NCBI GenBank assembly: GCA_902490365.1
Contig: CABUDQ010000003.1
Location: forward strand, 1 to 64,000
DNA: 64,000 nucleotides
From: an uncultured Collinsella sp.
GTDB lineage: Bacteria > Actinomycetota > Coriobacteriia > Coriobacteriales > Coriobacteriaceae
Direction: 5' to 3'
The stretch's first letter is position 1; each line of letters opens with the position of its first letter. The translations under genes and the position numbers were made by a program. The notes under the pieces are model-generated. The model did not search any database. It had not been told where the DNA came from and saw only the letters and a list, made by a program, of their open reading frames with translations. Shown one piece after another: positions 56,429 through 64,000 of this stretch.

Positions 56429-59329
56429 TTACGACAGCTTGACGATAGGTGCGAAGCCCTTCATGAGCTTTTTGGTCTGGCCGGTTTTTTCGAACTGCAC
56501 CTCGATCATGTCTCCGGCGACCGAGATCACGGTACCCGTGCCAAAGGTCTTGTGGCTCACGGTATCGCCCGCGGCAAAGTCCTGCGACGCGCTGGCGCGG
56601 TCGACCTTGCGCTCCACCGTCGGCGATACCTTGGACGACGGCTTTTTAGCTCGCGGCGCGCCCGAGCCAAAGGTCGAGGCAACACGGCCGGCGTCGGGCG
56701 AGACCCCACGATGGCGCTCGGTCCCGTAGCTGCTGCCACCAAAGAAATCGTCGAAGCTCGATCCGCCGCGCGATCCGGAGCCGCCGGTCGAGCGCGTATG
56801 CGAACCGAACACCTTGCCGCCATACATATCCGAGCCCATGCCCGAGCCAAAGGTGCCGTGACGGTCGCCGCGCTTCTCCCAGCCCGTGCCCTCAAAACCG
56901 GCAGAACCGATACCGCTAAACTCGATATCCTCAAACGGAATCTCGTTGAGGAAGCGCGAGCGCGGGTTGGCAGAAGTCGAGCCGTAAGTGCGACGCGTGG
57001 CCGCATAGGTCAGGAACAGGCGCTTACGGGCACGCGTGATGGCAACGTAGGCCAGGCGACGCTCCTCCTCGAGCTTGCCCGGATCATCGCTGCCGCCAAA
57101 GTCGTGCACGTGCGGGAAGATGCCCTCCTCCATGCCGGCCACGAACACCGCCGGGAACTCCAGGCCCTTGGCGGAGTGGATGGTCATCATGGTAATGGCA
57201 TGCGTCTCGCCTGCCAGGGAATCCAAGTCGGAGCGTAGGGCCAGCCACTCCATGAGTGCCGGCAGCGCCTTACAGGTGAGCGGACCGTAGGTGCGCTCGA
57301 TCTCGTCGGCATGCACGGCGCCCGCCGATAGCTCTGTTGGCACGGCATACGCGTTGCCCGCGATGGCGGCGGCCAAGGCATCCTGCGGCGAGAGCGCCGG
57401 GGCAGCTAGGCTATCGAGCGGATTGGAACCCGCGGCGTCACGAGCGCCGACGAGTGCCTCAAACGAGGATGCCGGTGCAGACGGCCCCGGCTCAGGCGTG
57501 GGCGCACTCACCACGACGGGCTCGGACTCGGCGCCGGCAGGCACGTCGGCAACACCGGCTGCGCGCAGCTCTTCTAGACTCTCGAGCGTGCCCTCGATAT
57601 CCTCGTGCGTCTCCTCAAATTCGGCGGCGACGCCCAGGAATTCCTGGATGTTCTCGGCGCGGCTCTCGGACTCCATGGTGCCCTCGGCGCGAAACGCCTG
57701 CAGCAGGCCCGTCTTGTCGACAATCATCTCGACGACATCCTTGAGCTCGCCGTCCATGCGACGGCCCTCGCGCACCAGCGCCACAAAACTCGACAGGCCG
57801 TTGCGCACCTTGGCACTAAACATGCCCGTCTCGGCTGTTGCGATCTCGCAGGCCTGGAAGAACGAGCAACGGTTGTCGCGCGCCAGCTGCTCAATCTTTT
57901 GGATCGAAGTGGAGCCGATGCCGCGGCGCGGCGTGTTGATGACGCGCTTGACGCTCATCTCGTCGGCCGGGTTCACGATCATCTTGAGGTAGGCCATGAC
58001 ATCGCGGATCTCGGCGCGGTCGAAGAATCGCGTGCCGCCGACGATCTTGTAGGGCACGCCCGCGCGCAGGAACATATCTTCGAGGATACGCGACTGGGCG
58101 TTGGTGCGGTAGAACACGGCGATATCGTCGTAGCTCGTACCCTTGGCATGCAGCTTCTCGATCTCGCCGGCAATCCAGCGACCCTCGTCGCGCTCGTCGC
58201 TTGCCTGGAAAGCCTGAATCTTCTCGCCATCGCCCTCGGCCGTAAACAGGCGCTTGTCCTTGCGCTGCGAGTTGTGGCGAACAACGGCATTGGCGGCGCT
58301 CAGGATATGGCCCGTAGAGCGATAGTTCTGCTCCAGCTTGACGGTCTTGCAGTTTTTAAAGTCCTGCTCAAAGTCCAGGATGTTGGTGATGTCGGCGCCA
58401 CGCCAGCTGTAAATGGACTGGTCGTCGTCGCCCACGACCATAAGGTTTTGGTACTTGGCGGCCAGCAGGTTGGCGATCTCGTACTGGACGTGGTTGGTGT
58501 CCTGATACTCGTCGACGCTAATGTAGCGGAAGCGCTCTTGATACTTGTCGAGCACCTCGGGGCGGGTGCGCAGCAGCTCGAGCGTGCGCACGAGCAGGTC
58601 GTCGAAGTCCATCGCGTTGGCGGCGCGCAGGCGGCGCTCCAGCTCCAAGTAGACCTGCGCGGCCTTTTTGTCATTGGGGCTGTCAGCGGATTTGAGCATG
58701 TCCTCGGGCCCGATCATGGCGTTTTTGGCCGAGCTGATCTTGCTGCGGATCATGTTGATGGGGAACTGCTTTTGCTCAATGCCGAGCGCCTGCATAATGT
58801 CGCGCACCATGCGCTTTGAGTCATCGTCATCGTAGATGGTGAACTGGCCGGTGTAGCCCAGCAGGTCGGCGTCCTCGCGCAGCATGCGCACGCACATGGC
58901 ATGGAAGGTGCACACCCACATGCCGCGGGTGCCACTGGGGATGAGCGCTGCCAGACGCTCGCGCATCTCGGCCGCGGCCTTGTTGGTAAACGTGATGGCA
59001 AGAACCTGCCAAGGCTTAACGCCCAGGTCGCCAAGCATATGTGCGATGCGGAAGGTCAAGACGCGGGTCTTGCCCGAGCCGGCGCCGGCAAGGACCAGCA
59101 ACGGGCCCTCGGTGGTCAGGACCGCCTCGCGCTGGGCGGGATTAAGGCTGTCGATGTCGACGAGCGGTTTGGCGGGCTTGGGTGCCGGCGCGGGAGCGTC
59201 GTAGATGTCGAGCGGGACGAGCTCGGGCTCCGGCGCAGCAGGGGCGGCATACGCATCGAGCGGCACGGGTTCCGGCACGGGCGGCACGGGTACCGCGGCG
59301 TTCTTTTCCCAGGGCAAAGGCTGGGTCAT
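56429..59329 (-). CDS. pcrA: ATP-dependent DNA helicase PcrA/UvrD
   Basis: A 966-residue SF1A helicase. Motif I is AGAGSGKT, motif II DEYQDTN, and QNYRST, VAITRARKRLF and the C-terminal DTVSHKTFGTGTVISV (Tudor-like) are typical of PcrA. It unwinds DNA in repair and replication. Unusual are a Pro-rich N-terminal extension of about 56 residues with two VPLDxYxAP units and a long Ala/Pro/Glu-rich insert before the final helicase motifs (near residues 590-690). The start at 59329 has AGGAG. Normal length is about 720-750. Confidence 0.92.
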   Translation of the reverse strand: MTQPLPWEKNAAVPVPPVPEPVPLDAYAAPAAPEPELVPLDIYDAPAPAPKPAKPLVDIDSLNPAQREAVLTTEGPLLVLAGAGSGKTRVLTFRIAHMLGDLGVKPWQVLAITFTNKAAAEMRERLAALIPSGTRGMWVCTFHAMCVRMLREDADLLGYTGQFTIYDDDDSKRMVRDIMQALGIEQKQFPINMIRSKISSAKNAMIGPEDMLKSADSPNDKKAAQVYLELERRLRAANAMDFDDLLVRTLELLRTRPEVLDKYQERFRYISVDEYQDTNHVQYEIANLLAAKYQNLMVVGDDDQSIYSWRGADITNILDFEQDFKNCKTVKLEQNYRSTGHILSAANAVVRHNSQRKDKRLFTAEGDGEKIQAFQASDERDEGRWIAGEIEKLHAKGTSYDDIAVFYRTNAQSRILEDMFLRAGVPYKIVGGTRFFDRAEIRDVMAYLKMIVNPADEMSVKRVINTPRRGIGSTSIQKIEQLARDNRCSFFQACEIATAETGMFSAKVRNGLSSFVALVREGRRMDGELKDVVEMIVDKTGLLQAFRAEGTMESESRAENIQEFLGVAAEFEETHEDIEGTLESLEELRAAGVADVPAGAESEPVVVSAPTPEPGPSAPASSFEALVGARDAAGSNPLDSLAAPALSPQDALAAAIAGNAYAVPTELSAGAVHADEIERTYGPLTCKALPALMEWLALRSDLDSLAGETHAITMMTIHSAKGLEFPAVFVAGMEEGIFPHVHDFGGSDDPGKLEEERRLAYVAITRARKRLFLTYAATRRTYGSTSANPRSRFLNEIPFEDIEFSGIGSAGFEGTGWEKRGDRHGTFGSGMGSDMYGGKVFGSHTRSTGGSGSRGGSSFDDFFGGSSYGTERHRGVSPDAGRVASTFGSGAPRAKKPSSKVSPTVERKVDRASASQDFAAGDTVSHKTFGTGTVISVAGDMIEVQFEKTGQTKKLMKGFAPIVKLS

Positions 59330-59478
59330 GGGCGACTCCTCATCTGACGGACGGCGCGCCTGCGGGCAGCGCCATAGTTTGAGCCGTACCAGTATACCGA
59401 GCCGCGCGGACACCGACGCAAATCACACCACGACTCCGTGCGTCACCGTCAGGCTCGCCCCAACGGATTTGGCGCAAT

Positions 59479-59502
59479 GGGGTCAGGTTACTTTGCACCA
59501 AT
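59479..59502. repeat. Truncated GGGACAGGTT element
   Basis: GGGGTCAGGTTACTTTGCACC matches the reverse complement of 53090-53115 with one difference but lacks its other arm. Confidence 0.5.
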
Positions 59503-59547
59503 CTATTGACAATCACGAAACCGCCGATGTCATGGCAGCAGCAGCGA

Positions 59548-59647
59548 GCGACGGTCAGGGCGAACAAATTGGCATGAAAAGGGGGCGGCATAGACCTTTT
59601 GGTCATGCCACCCCCTTTGAATGACAAGTTGTCGCCCTGACCGCCGC
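59548..59647. repeat. Long imperfect hairpin H2 downstream of uppP
   Basis: CGGTCAGGGCGA (59552-59563) pairs with its complement ending at 59643. Inside, blocks CAA, TTG, CAT and AAAGGGGG pair with single or double mismatches between them, and the top is GGCAT-A-GACC-TTTT-GGTC-ATGCC. The apical region and the single bulge next to GACC are shared with H1 (55-152). It starts 16 nt after the uppP stop in minus orientation. Confidence 0.75.
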
Positions 59648-59662
59648 GCAGCGTCGACTAAG

Positions 59663-60643
59663 TTAGAGGCCGAGCATCGGCTCCAGGACGAAGAAGTACG
59701 CAAGCACCACGATGCCCAGGATGATGCGGTAAACACCGAAGCACTTGAAGTCGTGACGGCGGACGAAGCCCATGAGCCACTTAATGGCGATGAGCGAAAC
59801 CACAAAGGCCACAGCGCAGCCCACGCCCAGGATAGCGACCTCGTTGGCGCCGAACGTACCGCCCTTGATGAAATACTTGACCAGCTTGAGCGCACTCGCG
59901 CCAAACATGACAGGGATGGCCAGGAAGAACGTAAACTTGGACGCCACCGAACGCGTGCAGCCCAAAAGCAGGCCGCCGATGATGGTAGAACCGGAGCGAG
60001 ACGTACCAGGCACCAGCGAAAGCACCTGGAAGCAGCCGATGCCCAGCGCAGTCTTCCAGCTCAGGTCCTCGAGCGTGGCGATGGAGCCAAAGTCCAGATC
60101 CTCGTCATCGTCCTCATCCTCAGCGGTAGCCGCGGCGGGCGCCGCAAAGTGCGCACCGGCGGGACGTCCACCCGACACCACAGCACGCGAACCAAACGAA
60201 CCGGCAACGGCCATTTCCTCGCGCTTGCTCGCGCGCCAGTTCTCAATCACGATAAACAGCACACCGTACACAATGAGTGCCAGCGCCACGACGGGAGCAT
60301 TATAGAAATGCTCCTCCATCCAGTCGTTAAGCGGCAGACCGATCGCCGCGGCGGGAATGCAGCCGAGCACAATCTTGCCCCACAACACCCAGGTGTCGCG
60401 ACGACCCTCCTTGCCCTTGCTGGGAGAAAACGGGTTAAGGTCGTAGAAGAACAGGACGCAAACGGCCAAAATGGCGCCAAGCTGAATCACGACCAGGAAC
60501 ATATTCCAGAACGTCTCGCTCACGTTCATCTTGACGAACTCGTCCACCAAGATCATGTGACCGGTCGACGAAACAGGCAGCCATTCGGTGATGCCCTCGA
60601 CCAGGCCCATGAAGGCAGATTTTAGAAGCTCGATAATATCCAA
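59663..60643 (-). CDS. uppP: Undecaprenyl-diphosphatase UppP with loop insertion
   Basis: A 326-residue BacA/UppP. It recycles the lipid carrier for wall synthesis at the membrane. The two active-site motifs LVEGITEWLPVSSTGH and LVPGTSRSG are intact. Between TM segments near residues 130-190 there are about 55 extra residues, including Ala/Gly-rich sequence and EDEDDDEDLDFG. Usual length is about 270. I start at a TTG (60643) preceded by GAGGGGG; the longer frame has no such site. Confidence 0.87.
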   Translation of the reverse strand: MDIIELLKSAFMGLVEGITEWLPVSSTGHMILVDEFVKMNVSETFWNMFLVVIQLGAILAVCVLFFYDLNPFSPSKGKEGRRDTWVLWGKIVLGCIPAAAIGLPLNDWMEEHFYNAPVVALALIVYGVLFIVIENWRASKREEMAVAGSFGSRAVVSGGRPAGAHFAAPAAATAEDEDDDEDLDFGSIATLEDLSWKTALGIGCFQVLSLVPGTSRSGSTIIGGLLLGCTRSVASKFTFFLAIPVMFGASALKLVKYFIKGGTFGANEVAILGVGCAVAFVVSLIAIKWLMGFVRRHDFKCFGVYRIILGIVVLAYFFVLEPMLGL

Positions 60644-60891
60644 AGGGACCCCCTCGTTAGACACCCGCCGATATTGTTCTGCGGACGGTGCGGGCGATGT
60701 CCCATTATCAACCGTTGGCGGCGCGCCTGCGCCTACCCTTACCAAAAAACTCGCCCGTTCACAGAATTGCGAGCGGTCAAACCCAAATCCTTGGGTATAA
60801 CTGCAACAAGATAAAGTGTCCGGCGGCCAACGCGCCCGCGCCCGCCCGATGCACGAGCCCCGCGCCCGTGCGATAGACCAAGGAGGAAACC

Positions 60892-61329
60892 ATGAACGAG
60901 GGCTACACCAAGGTATTTGTTTCACTCGACGGTACTGAGCAGCAGGATTTTGTGCTCGCACGCGCCATCAAGGTCGCCGCGAACAACGGCGCCAAGCTAA
61001 TCATCGGCCACGTTATCGATTCCACGGCGCTCGAGAGCGCCGGTTCCTATCCGGTCGATCTGGTCAACGGCCTAGAGGAGGCATTTAAGAACTCCATCGC
61101 CAAGCAGCTCGAAGAGGCCAAGGCCAATCCCGACATTCCCGAGGTCGAGGTCATGATTCGCGCCGGCCGCATTCGCGAGACGCTCAAGGACGAGATGCTC
61201 GACGTGGTTAAGCCCGACCTGGTGCTCTGCGGCGCCCGCGGCCTGTCCTCGATCAAGTATGCGCTCCTGGGTTCGATTTCGACGTTCCTGCTGCGCAATA
61301 CGGACTGCGACATTTTGGTCGTAAAGTAG
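60892..61329 (+). CDS. Universal stress protein
   Basis: A 145-residue UspA-family protein. It has the ATP-binding pattern G-x2-G-x9-G-S as GARGLSSIKYALLGS. The N-terminal YTKVFVSLDGTEQQDF is standard. It probably responds to stress or starvation; the exact role is unknown. AAGGAGG precedes the ATG at 60892. Hairpin H4 begins 14 nt after its stop. Confidence 0.88.
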   Translation: MNEGYTKVFVSLDGTEQQDFVLARAIKVAANNGAKLIIGHVIDSTALESAGSYPVDLVNGLEEAFKNSIAKQLEEAKANPDIPEVEVMIRAGRIRETLKDEMLDVVKPDLVLCGARGLSSIKYALLGSISTFLLRNTDCDILVVK

Positions 61330-61342
61330 CGTTGCTCCCACC

Positions 61343-61433
61343 GGCGCAAGGCCTGCGGGGTTATCACGCCGACGTCCTCGCCGCTTCGCGGCTGCGGGAT
61401 GTCGGCTTAGATAACCCCTCCCGGTCTTGCGCC
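61343..61433. other. Long hairpin H4 downstream of the universal stress gene
   Basis: GGCGCAAG, GGGGTTATC, GCCGAC and CGCCGC pair in order with GCGGC, GTCGGC, GATAACCCC and CTTGCGCC, separated by internal loops of 2-8 nt; the loop is TTCG-like. The whole is 91 nt. No T-run follows. Confidence 0.72.
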
Positions 61434-61465
61434 TTCGTCACCATACTTCAGCGAGTTGGCTGATA

Positions 61466-61505
61466 GAAAAATGGCGTGCCGCCCTGGTTGGGGCGGCACG
61501 TTTTG
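61466..61505. terminator. Terminator between the stress gene and histidine kinase
   Basis: AAAAATGG precedes CGTGCCGCC and GGCGGCACG with loop CTGGTTGGG, then TTTTG. It can serve both convergent genes. Confidence 0.8.
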
Positions 61506-61530
61506 TTTGGACGGGCGTTTGCCGTGTGCG

Positions 61531-62574
61531 TTACTCAAAGTATTGAAACTTGTTCGTTGAAAAAGCGAATGTTACGACGAAGCCTTCGCCGGAGTCGGAT
61601 GCCGCGGTGACGTCGATGCCCATCTTGGAGCACAGGCGCGCCACCAGGTAGAGGCCGATGCCCGTTGCGCGCTTGGTGGTGCGGCCGTTGTCGCCGGTAA
61701 AGCCCTTCTCGAACACGCGCGGCAGGTCTGCCGCACACACGCCGCAGCCGTTGTCCGCAACGGTGAGCTCGATGCGCTCGCTCGCCAGGCCCTCGTCCAG
61801 TAACGCGCCCGAAAACACGATCTTCGCGCCGTCCTCGCGCGCATATTTAATGCTGTTCTGAATGAGCTGGCCCAGGATAAACTCGAGCCATTTTTCGTCG
61901 GTAAAGACCTCGAAGTCGAGGTTCTCGCACACCGGAGCCACGTGCACCGCAATGAGCTCGCGCGCGTTGGCCTTAATCGCACCCGTCACCAAGGTCTTAA
62001 GGTCCCAGCGGCGAATCAGGTAGTCGCGCTCCACGACTTCCGAGCGCGCGTAGTACAGCGCCTGGTCGATATAGCGTTCCACGCGAGCCAACTCGCGACC
62101 CAGGTCATCGACACGTGTTGGGTCATCTGCGCCGCCGTCGAGGTTTTCCAGAATCAGGTGAGCCGCCGCCAGGGGCAGCTTGGCCTCGTGGACCCAGCTC
62201 TCGATATAGTCGCGATAGTCTTCGGTCTGACGCCGGCCCTCGGCAACCTCGTCGCAGGCGGCTTTGCCCACCCGGCACAGGACCTCGTACTCGAGCTCGC
62301 CCTCGGCATAGGTTGGGCATTGCACCATCTCCTGCACCCATGCGGGACTCTCGAGCTCCTCTGCCGCGCGCTCCAACTGACGCAGAAAACGGCGACGGCG
62401 AGCGTACTCGATCACGATGCCGAGCATACCGAAGATAAAGGACACGCCAACCGCCACGACCACGATAGAAACGGGTGCGCCGGCGACCGTCAGCACAAAG
62501 CAGCTCAGCAGCACGCCGCACGTCCACACGGCGACGGGAAGCAGTGCATCTTTAAAGAACTTGCCAAACGACAT
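61531..62574 (-). CDS. Sensor histidine kinase (BceS-like)
   Basis: A 347-residue kinase. Two TM segments (about 10-31 and 35-57) with almost no loop between them match intramembrane-sensing kinases. His129 in WVHEAKLPLAA is the phosphorylated residue; N-box QLIQNSIKYA, DNGCGV and the GIGLYL G-box follow. Such kinases often serve antimicrobial-peptide transporters, but no BceAB pair is visible here. It lies 9 bp after the response regulator. Confidence 0.88.
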   Translation of the reverse strand: MSFGKFFKDALLPVAVWTCGVLLSCFVLTVAGAPVSIVVVAVGVSFIFGMLGIVIEYARRRRFLRQLERAAEELESPAWVQEMVQCPTYAEGELEYEVLCRVGKAACDEVAEGRRQTEDYRDYIESWVHEAKLPLAAAHLILENLDGGADDPTRVDDLGRELARVERYIDQALYYARSEVVERDYLIRRWDLKTLVTGAIKANARELIAVHVAPVCENLDFEVFTDEKWLEFILGQLIQNSIKYAREDGAKIVFSGALLDEGLASERIELTVADNGCGVCAADLPRVFEKGFTGDNGRTTKRATGIGLYLVARLCSKMGIDVTAASDSGEGFVVTFAFSTNKFQYFE

Positions 62575-62583
62575 AGCCGGCCC

Positions 62584-63255
62584 CTAGACCGAATAGCCTT
62601 GGCCGCGATGCGTGGTCAAATACCCCTTGATGCCGATTTTTTCGAGCGTGGTGCGCAGGCGGTTGATGTTGACGGTGAGCGTATTGTCGTCCACGAAGGC
62701 GTCGGAGTCCCACAGGTCCTGCATGATGGCCGAGCGCGAGACGATCTTGCCCGCGCGGCTCAGGAGCAGCGAGAGAATGCGCAGCTCATTTTTGGTGAGC
62801 TCGGTGCTGTCGCCGGTCGCCGTGTTGGTGACCATAGAGCGGGCGAGGTCGAGCTCCAGCCCCTTGTGGACGAGCGTGCTGCGCTCGCCTGACGCCGCGG
62901 TGCGACGCAGCAGTGCGTTGATGCGCGCCACGAGCACGCGCGCGCTATAGGGCTTGGGAACAAAGTCGTCCGCGCCGAGCGTCATGGCCATGACCTCGTC
63001 GATCTCGGTCGTGCGCGAGGTGAGGACGATGATGGGGACCTCGGATTCGCGGCGAACCTCGTGGCAGATATGCTGGCCGTCCTTGACGGGAAGCGTGAGG
63101 TCGAGCAGCACCAGGTCGGGCGCGGCGGCGAGAATATCGCGCGAGACATGCTCGAACGATTCGCAGGCCTCGATTTCAAACCCGGCGCGGGCAAGGATGT
63201 CGATAAGCTCACGACGAATGGGCTCGTCGTCCTCAACGATATAAATCAGCGCCAT
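62584..63255 (-). CDS. OmpR-family response regulator
   Basis: A 223-residue response regulator. The receiver domain has acidic residues DD (9-10), phosphoacceptor Asp52 in LVLLDLTLP and Lys in PKPYSARVL. The winged-helix output domain (about 125-223) ends TTHRGQGYSV. I use the ATG at 63255 with AAGGGAG upstream. It pairs with the kinase at 61531. Confidence 0.92.
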   Translation of the reverse strand: MALIYIVEDDEPIRRELIDILARAGFEIEACESFEHVSRDILAAAPDLVLLDLTLPVKDGQHICHEVRRESEVPIIVLTSRTTEIDEVMAMTLGADDFVPKPYSARVLVARINALLRRTAASGERSTLVHKGLELDLARSMVTNTATGDSTELTKNELRILSLLLSRAGKIVSRSAIMQDLWDSDAFVDDNTLTVNINRLRTTLEKIGIKGYLTTHRGQGYSV

Positions 63256-63432
63256 GGATTCCGCTCCCTTCTTGGTTGTCTTGCCACCATTATGGCTGCG
63301 GAGCCGCAAGTACGCGCCTCGCGCGGCAACAAGGTGACAGAACTGTTCGCGAACGAAAGCGTTGGCTCGCCCCTCGCTCGCAACGGGCGCGGGGATCAAA
63401 TGATTATTAAATCCCCGTCCCAGAAAAATCAT

Positions 63433-63987
63433 TTAGCAGCGGGCACGGAGCTTTTCGTAGCCTTCGGCGAAGAAGGCGACCGTCGCGGCGTCGGCCTCGG
63501 CGGCATCCGTCTCGGTTGCGGGGACCACGCCGTGCTCGTCGCTCACCAGGAACAACGCGCCCTTAAGCTGCGCGGGAATGTCTACGCGCGTGACCGGGAT
63601 GCCCTTGGTCTGGGCCAGCTGCTCGATGAGCGTCGCCGTGCCGCACAGGAACTCGTCCGCCGGCGCCACAAAGGCGAGCTCGCCGTTGTTGACGGCGGCG
63701 AGCAGCTCGGGCGCCACACCAGTTTCGTCAGCCTCGGAGCGGGCCTCGGCAGAGCGGGCACGCAGCGCCTTGGCCGACGTATCGGCGAGCGGCTCGTACT
63801 CCCCCACCGTCATGGCGGCGTTGCCGTTGATGTCGATCACCAGCATGAGCACGCCGTCGCGTGCGGTGTAGTCGCCTTCGGCAAGCGACCACTCAACGTG
63901 CTGTTTGGCCCAGCTGAGCATGTTATGGGTAAGCGGCTCGCCCTGCACCAGGCGCTCGGATAGCGCGCGAATGTGGCGGTTGAGCAT
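63433..63987 (-). CDS. Hypothetical protein
   Basis: A 184-residue soluble protein that I do not recognise. The sequence has a helical N-terminus (IRALSERLVQGEPLTHNML), a beta-rich GVLMLVIDINGNAAMTVGEY and ends AATVAFFAEGYEKLRARC. It starts at an ATG (63987) with AAGGTG upstream; an in-frame GTG 6 bp earlier is possible. The upstream region is cut by the window edge. Confidence 0.65.
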   Translation of the reverse strand: MLNRHIRALSERLVQGEPLTHNMLSWAKQHVEWSLAEGDYTARDGVLMLVIDINGNAAMTVGEYEPLADTSAKALRARSAEARSEADETGVAPELLAAVNNGELAFVAPADEFLCGTATLIEQLAQTKGIPVTRVDIPAQLKGALFLVSDEHGVVPATETDAAEADAATVAFFAEGYEKLRARC

Positions 63988-64000
63988 GGGCACCTTTTTG

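Overview
The window looks like a chromosome segment of a gut Coriobacteriia, most probably Collinsella. The evidence is high-GC codon usage, several complete PTS loci including a lactose/tagatose-6-phosphate system, an actinobacterial style of gene neighbourhoods (tmk-holB-ricT, tatBC next to hypAB), and many short intergenic palindromes. Genus is an inference from gene content, not from a marker gene. There are about 62 protein genes, one tRNA-Thr(CGT), one gene remnant and an unusually rich set of intergenic inverted repeats.

Region 1 (1-10.3 kb): lactose use. Minus-strand lacA, lacB, a LacX-like epimerase and lacC give the tagatose-6-phosphate pathway; lacF (IIA), a LacI-type regulator, lacE (IICB) and lacG (6-phospho-beta-galactosidase) give uptake and hydrolysis. 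A DeoR-family regulator and galM at 12.7-14.8 kb probably belong to the same regulon, because one operator-like direct repeat occurs upstream of lacA, lacF and the deoR gene. lacD was not found.

Region 2 (10.3-12.7 kb): an accessory island with a DUF4143-type AAA ATPase, a four-copy repeat array with an exact 34-bp period upstream of it, and a toxin-antitoxin pair. Copies of one palindrome lie on both sides of the ATPase and its array.

Region 3 (15-26.2 kb): amino-sugar use. An orphan PTS IIB homologue has Tyr in place of the phosphorylated His; then come tRNA-Thr, a YhcH-family gene, a 3' remnant of a second nagA, a second epimerase/PfkB-kinase pair, a flavodoxin, nagA, agaS, a GntR regulator and a mannose-family PTS (IIA, YajC, IIB, IIC, IID). 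This fits N-acetylgalactosamine or a glycosaminoglycan-derived sugar.

Region 4 (26.7-41.6 kb): a DUF2975/Xre pair, a SurA-like membrane protein, isocitrate dehydrogenase, a reductase ending in a His/Cys-rich metal-binding tail, DegV, HPF, a solute-binding lipoprotein, a MITE-like element, a probable AbiEi/DUF559-like gene, comF, ricT, holB and tmk.

Region 5 (41.8-64 kb): housekeeping genes: a zinc-ribbon membrane protein, type IA topoisomerase, hypB, hypA, tatC, tatB, a STAS protein, an aminotransferase, nhaA, manganese pyrophosphatase, ROK glucokinase, GntR plus manA, pcrA, uppP, a universal stress protein and a two-component system.

The most unusual content is non-coding: the 34-bp phased array at the ATPase; paired 154-bp inverted-repeat elements; long hairpins of about 90-130 nt placed just after stop codons, two with the same apical sequence; palindromes that share a GGGAC-type core but have unrelated arms; and a 217-bp MITE-like element.
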